7,370 bases of DNA from Calditrichaceae bacterium (GTDB lineage Bacteria > Calditrichota > Calditrichia > Calditrichales > Calditrichaceae), in assembly GCA_024763405.1 (NCBI GenBank), contig JANTFQ010000113.1, positions 1-7,370 on the forward strand. The letters are read 5' to 3'. Position 1 is the stretch's first letter, and every line of letters starts with the position of its first letter. Below are positions 1-5,744 of this stretch, one piece after another. The notes beneath the pieces are model-generated. The model was given only the letters and a program-made list of their open reading frames with translations. It was not told the origin of the DNA and made no database searches. The position numbers were made by a program, and so were the translations under genes.

Positions 1-407
1 ATTAAAAAGACCTTGTCCTTATCGGAAAAGGTTTTTAAAATGGTTTTAAGCACCTCTTTGGCCTCCTGGAAATAATCCGAAGACGCGGTAAAGGCGCGCA
101 TACTGTAGGAATCATCCAGGATGATTACGGCGGTGGTATTGGCGGAACTGCCGGAGAAAAAACTGGATTTGATAACCGGCCGGGCAAAGGCGGCGACGAG
201 GGACAGGATAAAAAGCATCCGGATGAGCACCAGCAGCAACTGGTAGATGCGGAGATATTTAATGCGTTTGCTTTCCAGAAGTTTTAAAAAACGGATGGAA
301 CTAAACAGCACCGTTTTACTGCGCCGCCGGTAAAAAAAATGGATAATCAAAGGCACCGCGGCCGCGGCCAGAGCAGGTAGAACAAGGGAATTTAAAAAGC
401 CCAACAT
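1..407 (-). CDS. BatA-like aerotolerance protein with VWA domain (N-terminal part)
   Basis: The reverse strand from ATG at 407-405 reads 135 codons without a stop and leaves the window, so only the N-terminus is present. It begins MLGFLNSLVLPALAAAAVPL, a membrane segment (about residues 3-24), followed by the basic stretch FFYRRRSKTVLFSSIRFLK. A second hydrophobic segment (about 55-76) ends in AFARPV. This two-helix pattern with an FSS..FL motif and terminal ARP is the BatA N-terminal domain, common in Bacteroidota and other FCB bacteria. After it, TTAVIILDDSYSM (91-103) starts a von Willebrand factor A domain with an intact MIDAS core, D98-x-S100-x-S102, which should bind a divalent metal. 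The family consists of inner-membrane proteins with a large periplasmic part; their exact role is unclear despite the historical name aerotolerance regulator. The gene diverges from the methyltransferase across a repeat-filled gap. No strong ribosome binding site is seen. Family assignment is secure; the full architecture is unknown because the gene is cut. Confidence 0.85.
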   Translation of the reverse strand, partial: MLGFLNSLVLPALAAAAVPLIIHFFYRRRSKTVLFSSIRFLKLLESKRIKYLRIYQLLLVLIRMLFILSLVAAFARPVIKSSFFSGSSANTTAVIILDDSYSMRAFTASSDYFQEAKEVLKTILKTFSDKDKVFL

Positions 408-524
408 TTTGATTACCACTTTTATTTATCAATAAAAAACACGAAATTAACACAGAAACGATTTTTAAACAATTTTATATCCGCCAAAGAAATCAAAAGC
501 GTGGGATAGCGGAGAAAATGTAAG

Positions 525-541
525 CCGAACCGCCGGTTCGG
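525..541. repeat. 7-bp perfect hairpin upstream of the tandem repeats
   Basis: CCGAACC (525-531) and GGTTCGG (535-541) are perfect inverted arms around a GCC loop. A short T run (546-550) follows before the first 84-bp unit. The 7-3-7 design with a GC-rich centre is the same as that of the palindrome heading each tandem unit, although the stem sequence differs. The rest of 408-550 holds no gene or promoter I can support. Confidence 0.6.
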
Positions 542-550
542 TCAATTTTT

Positions 551-740
551 GCAATCCGGCGGATTGCTTTGCAGTTTTGTAATTTGAAAATACGAGCACC
601 GAAAGCCTGTAACCCAAACGCACTTCGGGAATACGCAATCCGGCGGATTGCTTTACAGTTTAGTAATTTGAAAATACGAGCACCGAAAATCTGTAACCCG
701 AACGCACCTCGGGAATACGCAATCCGGCGGATTGCTTTAC
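551..740. repeat. 84-bp tandem repeat, 2.25 copies, each headed by a palindrome
   Basis: Units start at 551, 635 and 719, exactly 84 bp apart. Units one (551-634) and two (635-718) differ by six substitutions and no indels. The third copy matches unit two for 22 bases (719-740) and then diverges. Each unit opens with GCAATCCGGCGGATTGC, a perfect 7-bp inverted repeat with a GGC loop, at 551-567, 635-651 and 719-735. The remainder of the unit has no ORF in common and no clear promoter. The block fills most of the 360-bp gap between the divergent BatA-like gene and the methyltransferase, ending 27 bp before the latter's start. It could be a dispersed palindromic element amplified by slippage, or a transcribed leader with repeated hairpins. 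Neither can be settled from one locus. Confidence 0.9.
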
Positions 741-767
741 GGACTTAGGGATAAACGGAAGAGATAA

Positions 768-1526
768 ATGCGCACAAAGACAGCAGAGCCCTATGAACTC
801 CTGGCGGAAATGTACGACGCGGTAATGGAACACGTCAATTACACCCAGTGGGCCGAATACATAAAAAAGATTCTTTCCATGGAAAAAACAGTACAACGCC
901 TGGTTGACCTCTCCTGCGGGACGGGCAGTTTTCTTAAAAAGCTGGAGTTGAAAAACACCGCCTTTACCGGCTCCGATCTTTCGGCGGCAATGCTGCGGCA
1001 GGCGAAAGCTAAAAACATTCCGGGAATGAACGGTTTTTGCTGTGCCGATTTTACCGCGCTTCCTTTTCGAAGCGCGTCGTTTGATGTTGCCGTGGCGCTG
1101 TATGATTCGGTTAATTACCTGTTGGAAGAAGCCCAGGTACGACAGTTTTTAGCGGAAACACAGCGGATATTAAAACCCGGCGGCCTCTTAATTTTTGACG
1201 CGGTTACACCCTATATCTGCAACACAGCGTTTAAAGATTTTCAGGAAACACAGTATTTCGACGAATCAACCGGTTTCGATCGCCGAAGCTGGTACGATGC
1301 GGCCGAGCAGATTCAGTACAATGAATTTATCCTGCATTTTAAGGATAAAACCTATGAAGAATTACATATGCAAAAAATCCGGAAAATTAAGGAATGGACG
1401 AAATTAGTGAAAAGCAGTCCATTAAAATTAACAGCCGTTTATGCAGATTACACGCAGCATCCGGCGAAGCGGAAATCCGAGCGCGCGCATTTTATTTGCC
1501 GAAAAGAACCGGAAACAAAATTTTGA
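768..1526 (+). CDS. Class I SAM-dependent methyltransferase
   Basis: This 252-residue protein has the Rossmann-type methyltransferase core. Motif I, VDLSCGTGS (46-54), binds S-adenosylmethionine. The acidic residue after strand 2 is D70 in GSDLS. A93-D94 lies near the adenine pocket, FDVAVALYDSVNYL (105-118) is the post-II/motif IV region, and RILKPGGLLIFD (133-144) is the typical strand-5 region. The residues at motif IV are YDSVNY and not a DPPY/NPPY-type catalytic motif, so it is unlikely to be a DNA adenine or cytosine-N4 methyltransferase. It belongs to the broad group of small-molecule or unknown-substrate enzymes; the substrate cannot be read. The ATG at 768 follows a purine-rich GGAAGAG. 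It precedes ftsE by 54 bp on the same strand, but a possible promoter overlaps its stop codon, so co-transcription is not certain. Fold assignment is secure; biological role is unknown. Confidence 0.85.
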   Translation: MRTKTAEPYELLAEMYDAVMEHVNYTQWAEYIKKILSMEKTVQRLVDLSCGTGSFLKKLELKNTAFTGSDLSAAMLRQAKAKNIPGMNGFCCADFTALPFRSASFDVAVALYDSVNYLLEEAQVRQFLAETQRILKPGGLLIFDAVTPYICNTAFKDFQETQYFDESTGFDRRSWYDAAEQIQYNEFILHFKDKTYEELHMQKIRKIKEWTKLVKSSPLKLTAVYADYTQHPAKRKSERAHFICRKEPETKF

Positions 1527-1551
1527 CACACACAAACGTACAAACTACATT
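1523..1551 (+). promoter_or_regulatory. Candidate sigma70-type promoter for ftsEX
   Basis: TTGACA (1523-1528) is a perfect -35 box overlapping the TGA stop of the methyltransferase. After a 17-bp spacer comes TACATT (1546-1551), a 4-of-6 match to the -10 consensus. Transcription would begin near 1558, about 23 nt before ftsE. The -10 is weak, so this is a moderate call. Confidence 0.4.
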
Positions 1552-1580
1552 CATTGTTTTATAAATAATGCAGCAGTTCT

Positions 1581-2231
1581 ATGATTGAATTTTATAATGT
1601 AGACCTCAATATCGACAAAAAGACAATCCTGCGGGATGTGTCTTTTCGTGTTCTGAAAGGCGAATTTGTCTATCTGACCGGGGCCAGCGGCGCGGGAAAA
1701 TCGACCGTTTTGCGCTTGCTCTATATGGACCTTTTTCCGGACCGCGGTACGGTAATTATTGAGCGTTACAGTTCGGCAAAAATAAAGGATAAAGAAATTC
1801 CCTACCTGCGCCGTCAGCTGGGCGTTGTTTTTCAGGATTTTAAATTGCTGCCGGATCGCAATATTTTTGATAATACCGCCTTTGCCCTGCGTGTAATCGG
1901 TATGCCCGGCAAAGAAATTAAAAAGCGTGTCCTGCGGGTGCTGACCGATGTGAACCTGAGTCATAAACGGAATCACTACCCGGAGGAGCTTTCCGGAGGG
2001 GAGCAGCAGCGCGCCGCAATCGCCCGGGCGGTGGTAAATAATCCCATTGCGGTTCTGGCCGATGAGCCGACGGGGAATCTCGATTCTGATAATTCGATGG
2101 AGATAATGGAAATTCTACAAAAGATCAATCAAAACGGAACCGCGGTTTTAATGGCCACACACGACAACGAGCTCATTTCCGCTTTCCCGCACCGCATCAT
2201 TGAAATTAAAGAAGGACGGGTGGGGCGGTGA
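1581..2231 (+). CDS. ftsE: Cell division ATP-binding protein FtsE
   Basis: A 216-residue ABC ATPase of the usual FtsE length with every nucleotide-binding motif intact. These are Walker A GASGAGKST (34-42), Q-loop Q85 in VVFQDFKLLP, signature LSGGEQQR (137-144), Walker B AVLADEPTGNLD (157-168) with catalytic E162, and the H-loop ATHD with H194. The FQDFKLLPDR segment and short length favour FtsE over LolD or MacB-type relatives, and the directly following ftsX settles it. FtsE hydrolyses ATP in the cytoplasm and drives conformational change in FtsX, which activates peptidoglycan hydrolases at the division site. The ATG at 1581 has no convincing Shine-Dalgarno sequence. An earlier ATG at 1568 is out of frame. 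The 3' end overlaps ftsX by four bases, which implies translational coupling. Confidence 0.95.
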   Translation: MIEFYNVDLNIDKKTILRDVSFRVLKGEFVYLTGASGAGKSTVLRLLYMDLFPDRGTVIIERYSSAKIKDKEIPYLRRQLGVVFQDFKLLPDRNIFDNTAFALRVIGMPGKEIKKRVLRVLTDVNLSHKRNHYPEELSGGEQQRAAIARAVVNNPIAVLADEPTGNLDSDNSMEIMEILQKINQNGTAVLMATHDNELISAFPHRIIEIKEGRVGR

Positions 2232-3088
2232 GAAATTTTTGGTTTTCATTAAAGGAAGGCCTGCTCGGTTTTAAACGCGCGCGCCTGGCCAGTATTATCA
2301 CCATCACTTCGCTGGCGCTGGCTCTTTTACTGACCGGATATTTTATTCTCTTTTCTCTCAATGTGAATCACTGGATCGGAGAGAAACGATCGCAGATGGA
2401 ACTGGAAGTCTTTTTCGAAAATGACCTGAATAATGCAAAAGCAAAAGAAGCAACGGCACAAATTCAACAAATACCCGGCGCCGCCCGCGTCATCTATATT
2501 TCGAAAAAAGCGGCTGCGGAGCGCTTCGAAAAAGAATTCGGACGCAATATTTACGATATTCTGGATTCCAATCCCTTACCGCCATCTTGCAAAGTAAGGC
2601 TAAAACCAGGATTTCAGACATCGGCTGCCGTACAGAAAATGGTACTGCAAATCGGCCGTATAAACGGGGTTAGCGATGTGGTGTATGAAAAAGAACTTCT
2701 GCGCCTGATCGATTATTATGTGACCTGGATTTACATTATCCTCGGCGGGTTTGGGTTGATTCTTCTTCTTATCGCGGTTATTCTGCTTTATAACACCATC
2801 CGCCTTACCATTTTTGCCCGCCGCGATATAATCGAAATTATGGGACTTACCGGGGCAACGGCTTCCTTTATCAAACGGCCGTTCATCATCGAAGGGTTTC
2901 TGCAGGGGGTACTCGGTGCGCTGGCTGCCAGCGGTTTACTCTATCTTTCGGTGGAAGCGATTCGACGTCTGTTGTTTAGTTCACTGGCAATGCAGGATAA
3001 TATTTATTTGATTTTAGTTGCCGCAGGAATTTTAATTGGAGTTGTTTCGAGCGCGCTGAGTTTATCCCGCTATCTCGATAAGATTTAA
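2228..3088 (+). CDS. ftsX: Cell division permease-like protein FtsX
   Basis: A 286-residue membrane protein starting at GTG 2228, within a GTGA overlap with the ftsE stop; the G-rich stretch just upstream may serve as its ribosome site. By eye there are four membrane helices: about 20-44, 164-190, 218-240 and 258-280. The 45-163 segment between the first two is the extracytoplasmic domain that contacts hydrolases or their activators; it includes the typical NPLPPS (115-120). NTIRLTIFARRDIIEIMGLT (189-208), followed by GAT, is the conserved FtsX cytoplasmic loop. With FtsE it forms the type VII ABC mechanotransmission complex that regulates septal wall hydrolysis rather than transporting a substrate. 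The partner hydrolase (EnvC- or PcsB-like) is not encoded in this window. The identification is firm. Confidence 0.95.
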   Translation: MRNFWFSLKEGLLGFKRARLASIITITSLALALLLTGYFILFSLNVNHWIGEKRSQMELEVFFENDLNNAKAKEATAQIQQIPGAARVIYISKKAAAERFEKEFGRNIYDILDSNPLPPSCKVRLKPGFQTSAAVQKMVLQIGRINGVSDVVYEKELLRLIDYYVTWIYIILGGFGLILLLIAVILLYNTIRLTIFARRDIIEIMGLTGATASFIKRPFIIEGFLQGVLGALAASGLLYLSVEAIRRLLFSSLAMQDNIYLILVAAGILIGVVSSALSLSRYLDKI

Positions 3089-3091
3089 AGG

Positions 3092-3109
3092 GGTGTTTTA
3101 CACCGTTTC
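3092..3109 (+). terminator. Weak hairpin after ftsX
   Basis: GGTGT (3092-3096) and ACACC (3100-3104) form a 5-bp stem with a TTT loop, four bases after the ftsX stop, followed only by GTTTC. The position suits a terminator, but the stem is short and lacks a proper T run. Confidence 0.2.
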
Positions 3110-3170
3110 TACTGTAACTTTTAGGCTGTGTTTCAATCTAACTTAAAGCCCCAGATGGAGAAGGCGGCGC

Positions 3171-3199
3171 TTGACAGAATTAGGGAATATCTGTAAAAT
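3171..3199 (+). promoter_or_regulatory. Strong sigma70-type promoter for grpE-dnaJ
   Basis: TTGACA (3171-3176), an exact -35 consensus, is separated by 17 bp from TAAAAT (3194-3199), a 5-of-6 match to the -10 box. A start near 3206 gives a leader of about 90 nt before grpE. No CIRCE-type inverted repeat (TTAGCACTC-N9-GAGTGCTAA) is visible, so HrcA control is not indicated, and no sigma32-like box is seen. Confidence 0.75.
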
Positions 3200-3220
3200 C
3201 CGCGGATGGTTTTTATCACA

Positions 3221-3242
3221 TATTTCGCCGGGGGCGGAAATA
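3221..3242 (+). other. Hairpin in the predicted grpE leader
   Basis: TATTTC-GCC (3221-3229) pairs with GGC-GAAATA (3233-3242 without bulged G3236), giving nine base pairs around a GGG loop. It lies inside the predicted 5' leader, about 54 nt upstream of the start codon. A regulatory role is only a possibility. Confidence 0.3.
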
Positions 3243-3298
3243 AAAAACGGGGAAACAATAGTTAAACGTTAACGCAGCAAAATAAAGAGAGAAAAGTG

Positions 3299-3865
3299 AT
3301 GACAGAAGATAAATCAAAAGCAGCAAAAACAGAGCAGGAAGTTCCGGAAAAATCTAAAAAGAAAAAGAAAGCGGCTCCTGAAAAGAGCAAAGAAGCAAAA
3401 AAAATTAAGTCGCTGGAAAAGAAACTCAGCGCTCTGGAGGAAGAGCGTGATCAGCTGAAAGATCAGCTTTTGCGTAAAATGGCCGAATTTGAAAACTATA
3501 AACGGCGCACCGAAAAAGAATTTTTAAACCATCTGCAAAATGCCAATGAGGGGTTAATAATCGATCTGCTTCCGGCAATTGATGATTTTGACCGTTTTCT
3601 GGAACACGCGGATGATGATAAGAACAGCGCTTCGCTCAAAGACGGCGTGGCCCTGATTCATAAAAAAATTATGGACGTTCTGGAGAAAAAAGGATTAAAG
3701 ACGATGGAATCGGTAGGACAGGAGTTCGACGCCGAAAAACATCAGGCGCTGATGCAGGCCGACAGTGACGAGGTTGAAAGCGGTTTTATTATCAGCGAAC
3801 ATTTAAAAGGATATTTACTAAACGATAAAGTGATACGCCACGCACAGGTGTTAGTGGCCAAATAA
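3299..3865 (+). CDS. grpE: Nucleotide exchange factor GrpE
   Basis: GrpE dimers release ADP from DnaK and so reset the Hsp70 cycle. The protein opens with a lysine/glutamate-rich disordered tail, then a long coiled coil (about residues 35-75, counted from the GTG), the region GLIIDLLPAIDDFDR (86-100) and the C-terminal beta domain. That domain contains the GrpE signature FDAEKHQALMQ (144-154) and ends GYLLNDKVIRHAQVLVAK; the usual RPAxV is here RHAQV. GTG at 3296 and ATG at 3299 are adjacent in frame. I prefer ATG, with purine-rich AAAGAGAG about 10 bases upstream; using GTG adds one residue (189 aa). The gene lies 8 bp before dnaJ, so the two are co-transcribed from the strong upstream promoter. 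dnaK is not in the window. Confidence 0.95.
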   Translation: MTEDKSKAAKTEQEVPEKSKKKKKAAPEKSKEAKKIKSLEKKLSALEEERDQLKDQLLRKMAEFENYKRRTEKEFLNHLQNANEGLIIDLLPAIDDFDRFLEHADDDKNSASLKDGVALIHKKIMDVLEKKGLKTMESVGQEFDAEKHQALMQADSDEVESGFIISEHLKGYLLNDKVIRHAQVLVAK

Positions 3866-3873
3866 GGAAGAAT

Positions 3874-5034
3874 ATGTCAAAAAGAGATTTCTATGAAGTT
3901 CTGGGCGTAGACCGCAGTGCGTCGGCAGATGAGATAAAAAAGGCCTACCGCAAACTGGCCATTAAATATCATCCGGATAAAAATGCCGGGGATAAAGAAG
4001 CGGAGGCAAAATTTAAAGAAGTGGCGGAAGCGTACGCCATTTTATCGGACCAGCAAAAGCGCCAGAAATATGACCGCTTCGGACACGCCGGTCCCGGAAT
4101 GGGCAATGGATTTGAAGGCTTTGGAATGGGCGGCGGTTTTGATATTTCCGATGCGCTGCGCCAGTTTATGGAACAGGGCTTCGGCTTCGGCGATATTTTC
4201 GGCGGCGGGGGCGGCGGCGGTGGACGCAGAAGATCTTCGGCCCGCAAAGGAAGCGACCTGCAGGTAAAGCTAAAATTGACCCTCGAAGAAATTGCAACCG
4301 GGGTGACTAAAAAAATCAAGGTTAAAAAGAAGGTCAGCTGTACGGAATGTAACGGAAGCGGCTCCGCCAAATACAGCCGCACCATTTCCTGTCCGGTTTG
4401 CCACGGAAGCGGCGAACTGCGCCAGGTATCGCAATCCCTTTTTGGGCAGATGATTAATGTAACCGCCTGCCACCGCTGCCACGGAGAGGGTCAAATAATT
4501 GAAAATCCCTGCCGCGCCTGCCAGGGTGAAGGACGGGTTACCGGCAGCAAGACAATCGAAATAAATGTACCGGCCGGCGTTGCCAACGGAAATTACATTC
4601 CCTTGCACGGCGAAGGCAATGTGGGTCTGCGCGGCGGGCCCGCGGGAGACCTGATTGTTCATATCGAAGAGGTGAAGCATAAAATATTTGAACGGCGCGG
4701 CGAAAATGTGCTGATGGTGCTTCCGGTGAGTTTTCCGAAAGCGGCGTTGGGCGCCTCGGTTGAAATTCCCACGTTGACGGGAAAAGCCAAGCTGAATATT
4801 GCGGCGGGCACTCAATCCGGAACCCTGCTGCGTATGCGCGGCAAGGGAATTCCCCGGCTGCGGGGTGCGGGAATGGGAGACCAGCTGATTCAGATTCAGG
4901 TTTATGTGCCTACCCGTTTAACCGCGGTGGAAAAGCAAAAGCTGCACGAATTGGATGAACTTGAAAATATGCATCCCAAAGAAGATGGACACCACAGCAT
5001 TTTTGAAAAATTTAAGGAAGCGCTAAATTTATAA
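3874..5034 (+). CDS. dnaJ: Chaperone protein DnaJ (type I Hsp40)
   Basis: A full-length 386-residue class A J-protein that delivers unfolded clients to DnaK and stimulates its ATPase. The J domain (1-70) contains the essential HPD at 33-35 and ends with KYDRFG. A Gly/Phe-rich linker (about 73-117) finishes in eight consecutive glycines (110-117). The zinc-binding domain has all four CxxCxGxG repeats: CTECNGSG (156-163), CPVCHGSG (173-180), CHRCHGEG (199-206) and CRACQGEG (213-220). This is enough for two zinc ions. The C-terminal substrate-binding and dimerization domains follow, with IPLHGEGNVG and LLRMRGKGIPRLRG as recognisable segments. Start ATG 3874 has a good AAGGAAG ribosome site (3864-3870) overlapping the end of grpE, which suggests coupling. 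No missing residues were noticed. Confidence 0.98.
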   Translation: MSKRDFYEVLGVDRSASADEIKKAYRKLAIKYHPDKNAGDKEAEAKFKEVAEAYAILSDQQKRQKYDRFGHAGPGMGNGFEGFGMGGGFDISDALRQFMEQGFGFGDIFGGGGGGGGRRRSSARKGSDLQVKLKLTLEEIATGVTKKIKVKKKVSCTECNGSGSAKYSRTISCPVCHGSGELRQVSQSLFGQMINVTACHRCHGEGQIIENPCRACQGEGRVTGSKTIEINVPAGVANGNYIPLHGEGNVGLRGGPAGDLIVHIEEVKHKIFERRGENVLMVLPVSFPKAALGASVEIPTLTGKAKLNIAAGTQSGTLLRMRGKGIPRLRGAGMGDQLIQIQVYVPTRLTAVEKQKLHELDELENMHPKEDGHHSIFEKFKEALNL

Positions 5035-5048
5035 ACAGTGGTTTTTAA

Positions 5049-5549
5049 ATGATTCGCTTAACTTCCAAAGAACAAAAAGCCCTGCTGCTGCTCGTTGTCA
5101 TTATCGCAGCAGGGACGCTTGTACAATTTTTACTTCCCCATAATATAAAAAGCAAACAGTATGATTATACGTTGCAGGACAGCCTGTTTAAGGCCTTGTC
5201 CGCAGATACGTTAATCGAAACGCCGCAGGCGCCGCAGGAAACGAAAACCGTTCCGGTAACAAAAAAAGCAGAGAAACATCGCGCGAAAAAGAAGGCAAAA
5301 CCGGTAAAAAAAAGTTTACAACAAAAGTCGATAGAAATAAATTCGGCCGGGTTTCAGGAGTTTCAGGCACTGCCCGGAATAGGGCCCAAAACAGCGCAGC
5401 GGATTGTGGATTACCGAAACGAACACGGTTCTTTTAAAACGCTGGAAGAGCTTACCAAGGTAAAACGCATCGGCTCCAAAACCCTGCAAAAAATCAGCCC
5501 CTATATTTTTATAAAAGCGGCGCAAAAAGACAGCGTCGGTATAAAATAA
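5049..5549 (+). CDS. ComEA-like membrane-anchored helix-hairpin-helix protein
   Basis: A 166-residue protein with one N-terminal membrane helix (about 11-29) and no cleavable signal site that I can see. A flexible region very rich in lysine, proline and alanine follows (about 55-93), then a ComEA-type (HhH)2 domain: IEINSAGFQEFQALPGIGPK (95-114) continuing TAQRIVDYR, then KVKRIGSKTLQKISPYI (137-153). The two hairpins LPGIG and VKRIG bind DNA backbone without sequence preference. ComEA proteins hold incoming DNA in the periplasm or at the envelope during natural transformation; related small HhH proteins also occur without competence genes. It begins 14 bp after dnaJ and is probably the last gene of that transcript, an unusual companion for chaperones. 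The ribosome site is weak. The domain call is firm; a role in DNA uptake is inference, since no other competence gene is present. Confidence 0.85.
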   Translation: MIRLTSKEQKALLLLVVIIAAGTLVQFLLPHNIKSKQYDYTLQDSLFKALSADTLIETPQAPQETKTVPVTKKAEKHRAKKKAKPVKKSLQQKSIEINSAGFQEFQALPGIGPKTAQRIVDYRNEHGSFKTLEELTKVKRIGSKTLQKISPYIFIKAAQKDSVGIK

Positions 5550-5571
5550 AATGTATCTGCTCCACGCCGTC

Positions 5572-5599
5572 ATTCCGGCTTTCCCGGGGAAAGAGGAAT
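5572..5599. repeat. Intergenic palindromic element
   Basis: ATTCC (5572-5576) and GGAAT (5595-5599) enclose a second perfect pair, CTTTCC (5579-5584) and GGAAAG (5588-5593), around a three-base loop. The two stems are separated by GG on one side and A on the other. The flanking CGTCATTCC...GGAATCCC pattern resembles the abundant GTCATTCC/GGAAT intergenic palindromes seen in many bacterial genomes. It lies 22 bp after the ComEA-like gene, near the point where base composition changes. Confidence 0.55.
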
Positions 5600-5604
5600 C
5601 CCAT

Positions 5605-5646
5605 CCGGGTGTTATAAGCCCGGTTGTATTTCCTACATATTTTTTT
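5605..5646 (+). terminator. Possible terminator of the grpE-dnaJ-comEA-like transcript
   Basis: CCGGG (5605-5609) pairs with CCCGG (5619-5623), extended by a T-G wobble, with a 7-base loop. A T-rich stretch follows, including a run of seven T at 5640-5646, but that run begins 16 bases after the stem. The location is right and the geometry is imperfect. Confidence 0.35.
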
Positions 5647-5678
5647 GTAAAACAATAATGCGAAATTTAGCATAAAAT
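5645..5678 (+). promoter_or_regulatory. Possible promoter for the FokI-like gene
   Basis: TTGTAA (5645-5650) could be a -35 box. TAGCAT at 5668-5673 lies 17 bp on (4 of 6), and TAAAAT at 5673-5678 is a better -10 (5 of 6) but at 22-bp spacing. Transcription from the latter would start near 5685, at the base of the inverted repeat described next. AT-rich DNA yields such matches readily, so confidence is low. Confidence 0.28.
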
Positions 5679-5684
5679 TGTATA

Positions 5685-5734
5685 TTAACAGGAAGATTTC
5701 GGCATAAACGAAAGTCCTGTTAAACGCAATGCGT
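5685..5734. repeat. 9-bp perfect inverted repeat plus abutting palindrome upstream of the nuclease gene
   Basis: TTAACAGGA (5685-5693) and TCCTGTTAA (5715-5723) are perfect inverted arms. Inside them TTTCG (5697-5701) and CGAAA (5709-5713) form a second stem with a 7-base loop; the stems are separated by 3 and 1 unpaired bases. Directly adjoining is ACGCA-A-TGCGT (5724-5734), an 11-bp palindrome. This could be an operator, a structured 5' leader or a recombination site. Confidence 0.7.
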
Positions 5735-5744
5735 ATATTGGGAC

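Noticed and set aside
551..740. The regularly spaced palindrome as a CRISPR array
   Set aside because: The sequence between palindromes is itself repeated (six differences in 84 bp), so there are no unique spacers, and no cas gene is present.
768..1526. The methyltransferase as the protective partner of the FokI-like nuclease
   Set aside because: It lies 4.3 kb away in host-like DNA and shows no DNA-methyltransferase motif IV (DPPY or NPPY type).
3089..3298. A CIRCE operator before grpE
   Set aside because: Neither TTAGCACTC nor GAGTGCTAA, nor a close variant in inverted arrangement, is present.
3969..4385. A 138-codon minus-strand reading frame inside dnaJ
   Set aside because: It is the shadow of the GC-rich glycine and zinc-finger region of dnaJ, low in complexity and proline-rich, with no recognisable domain.
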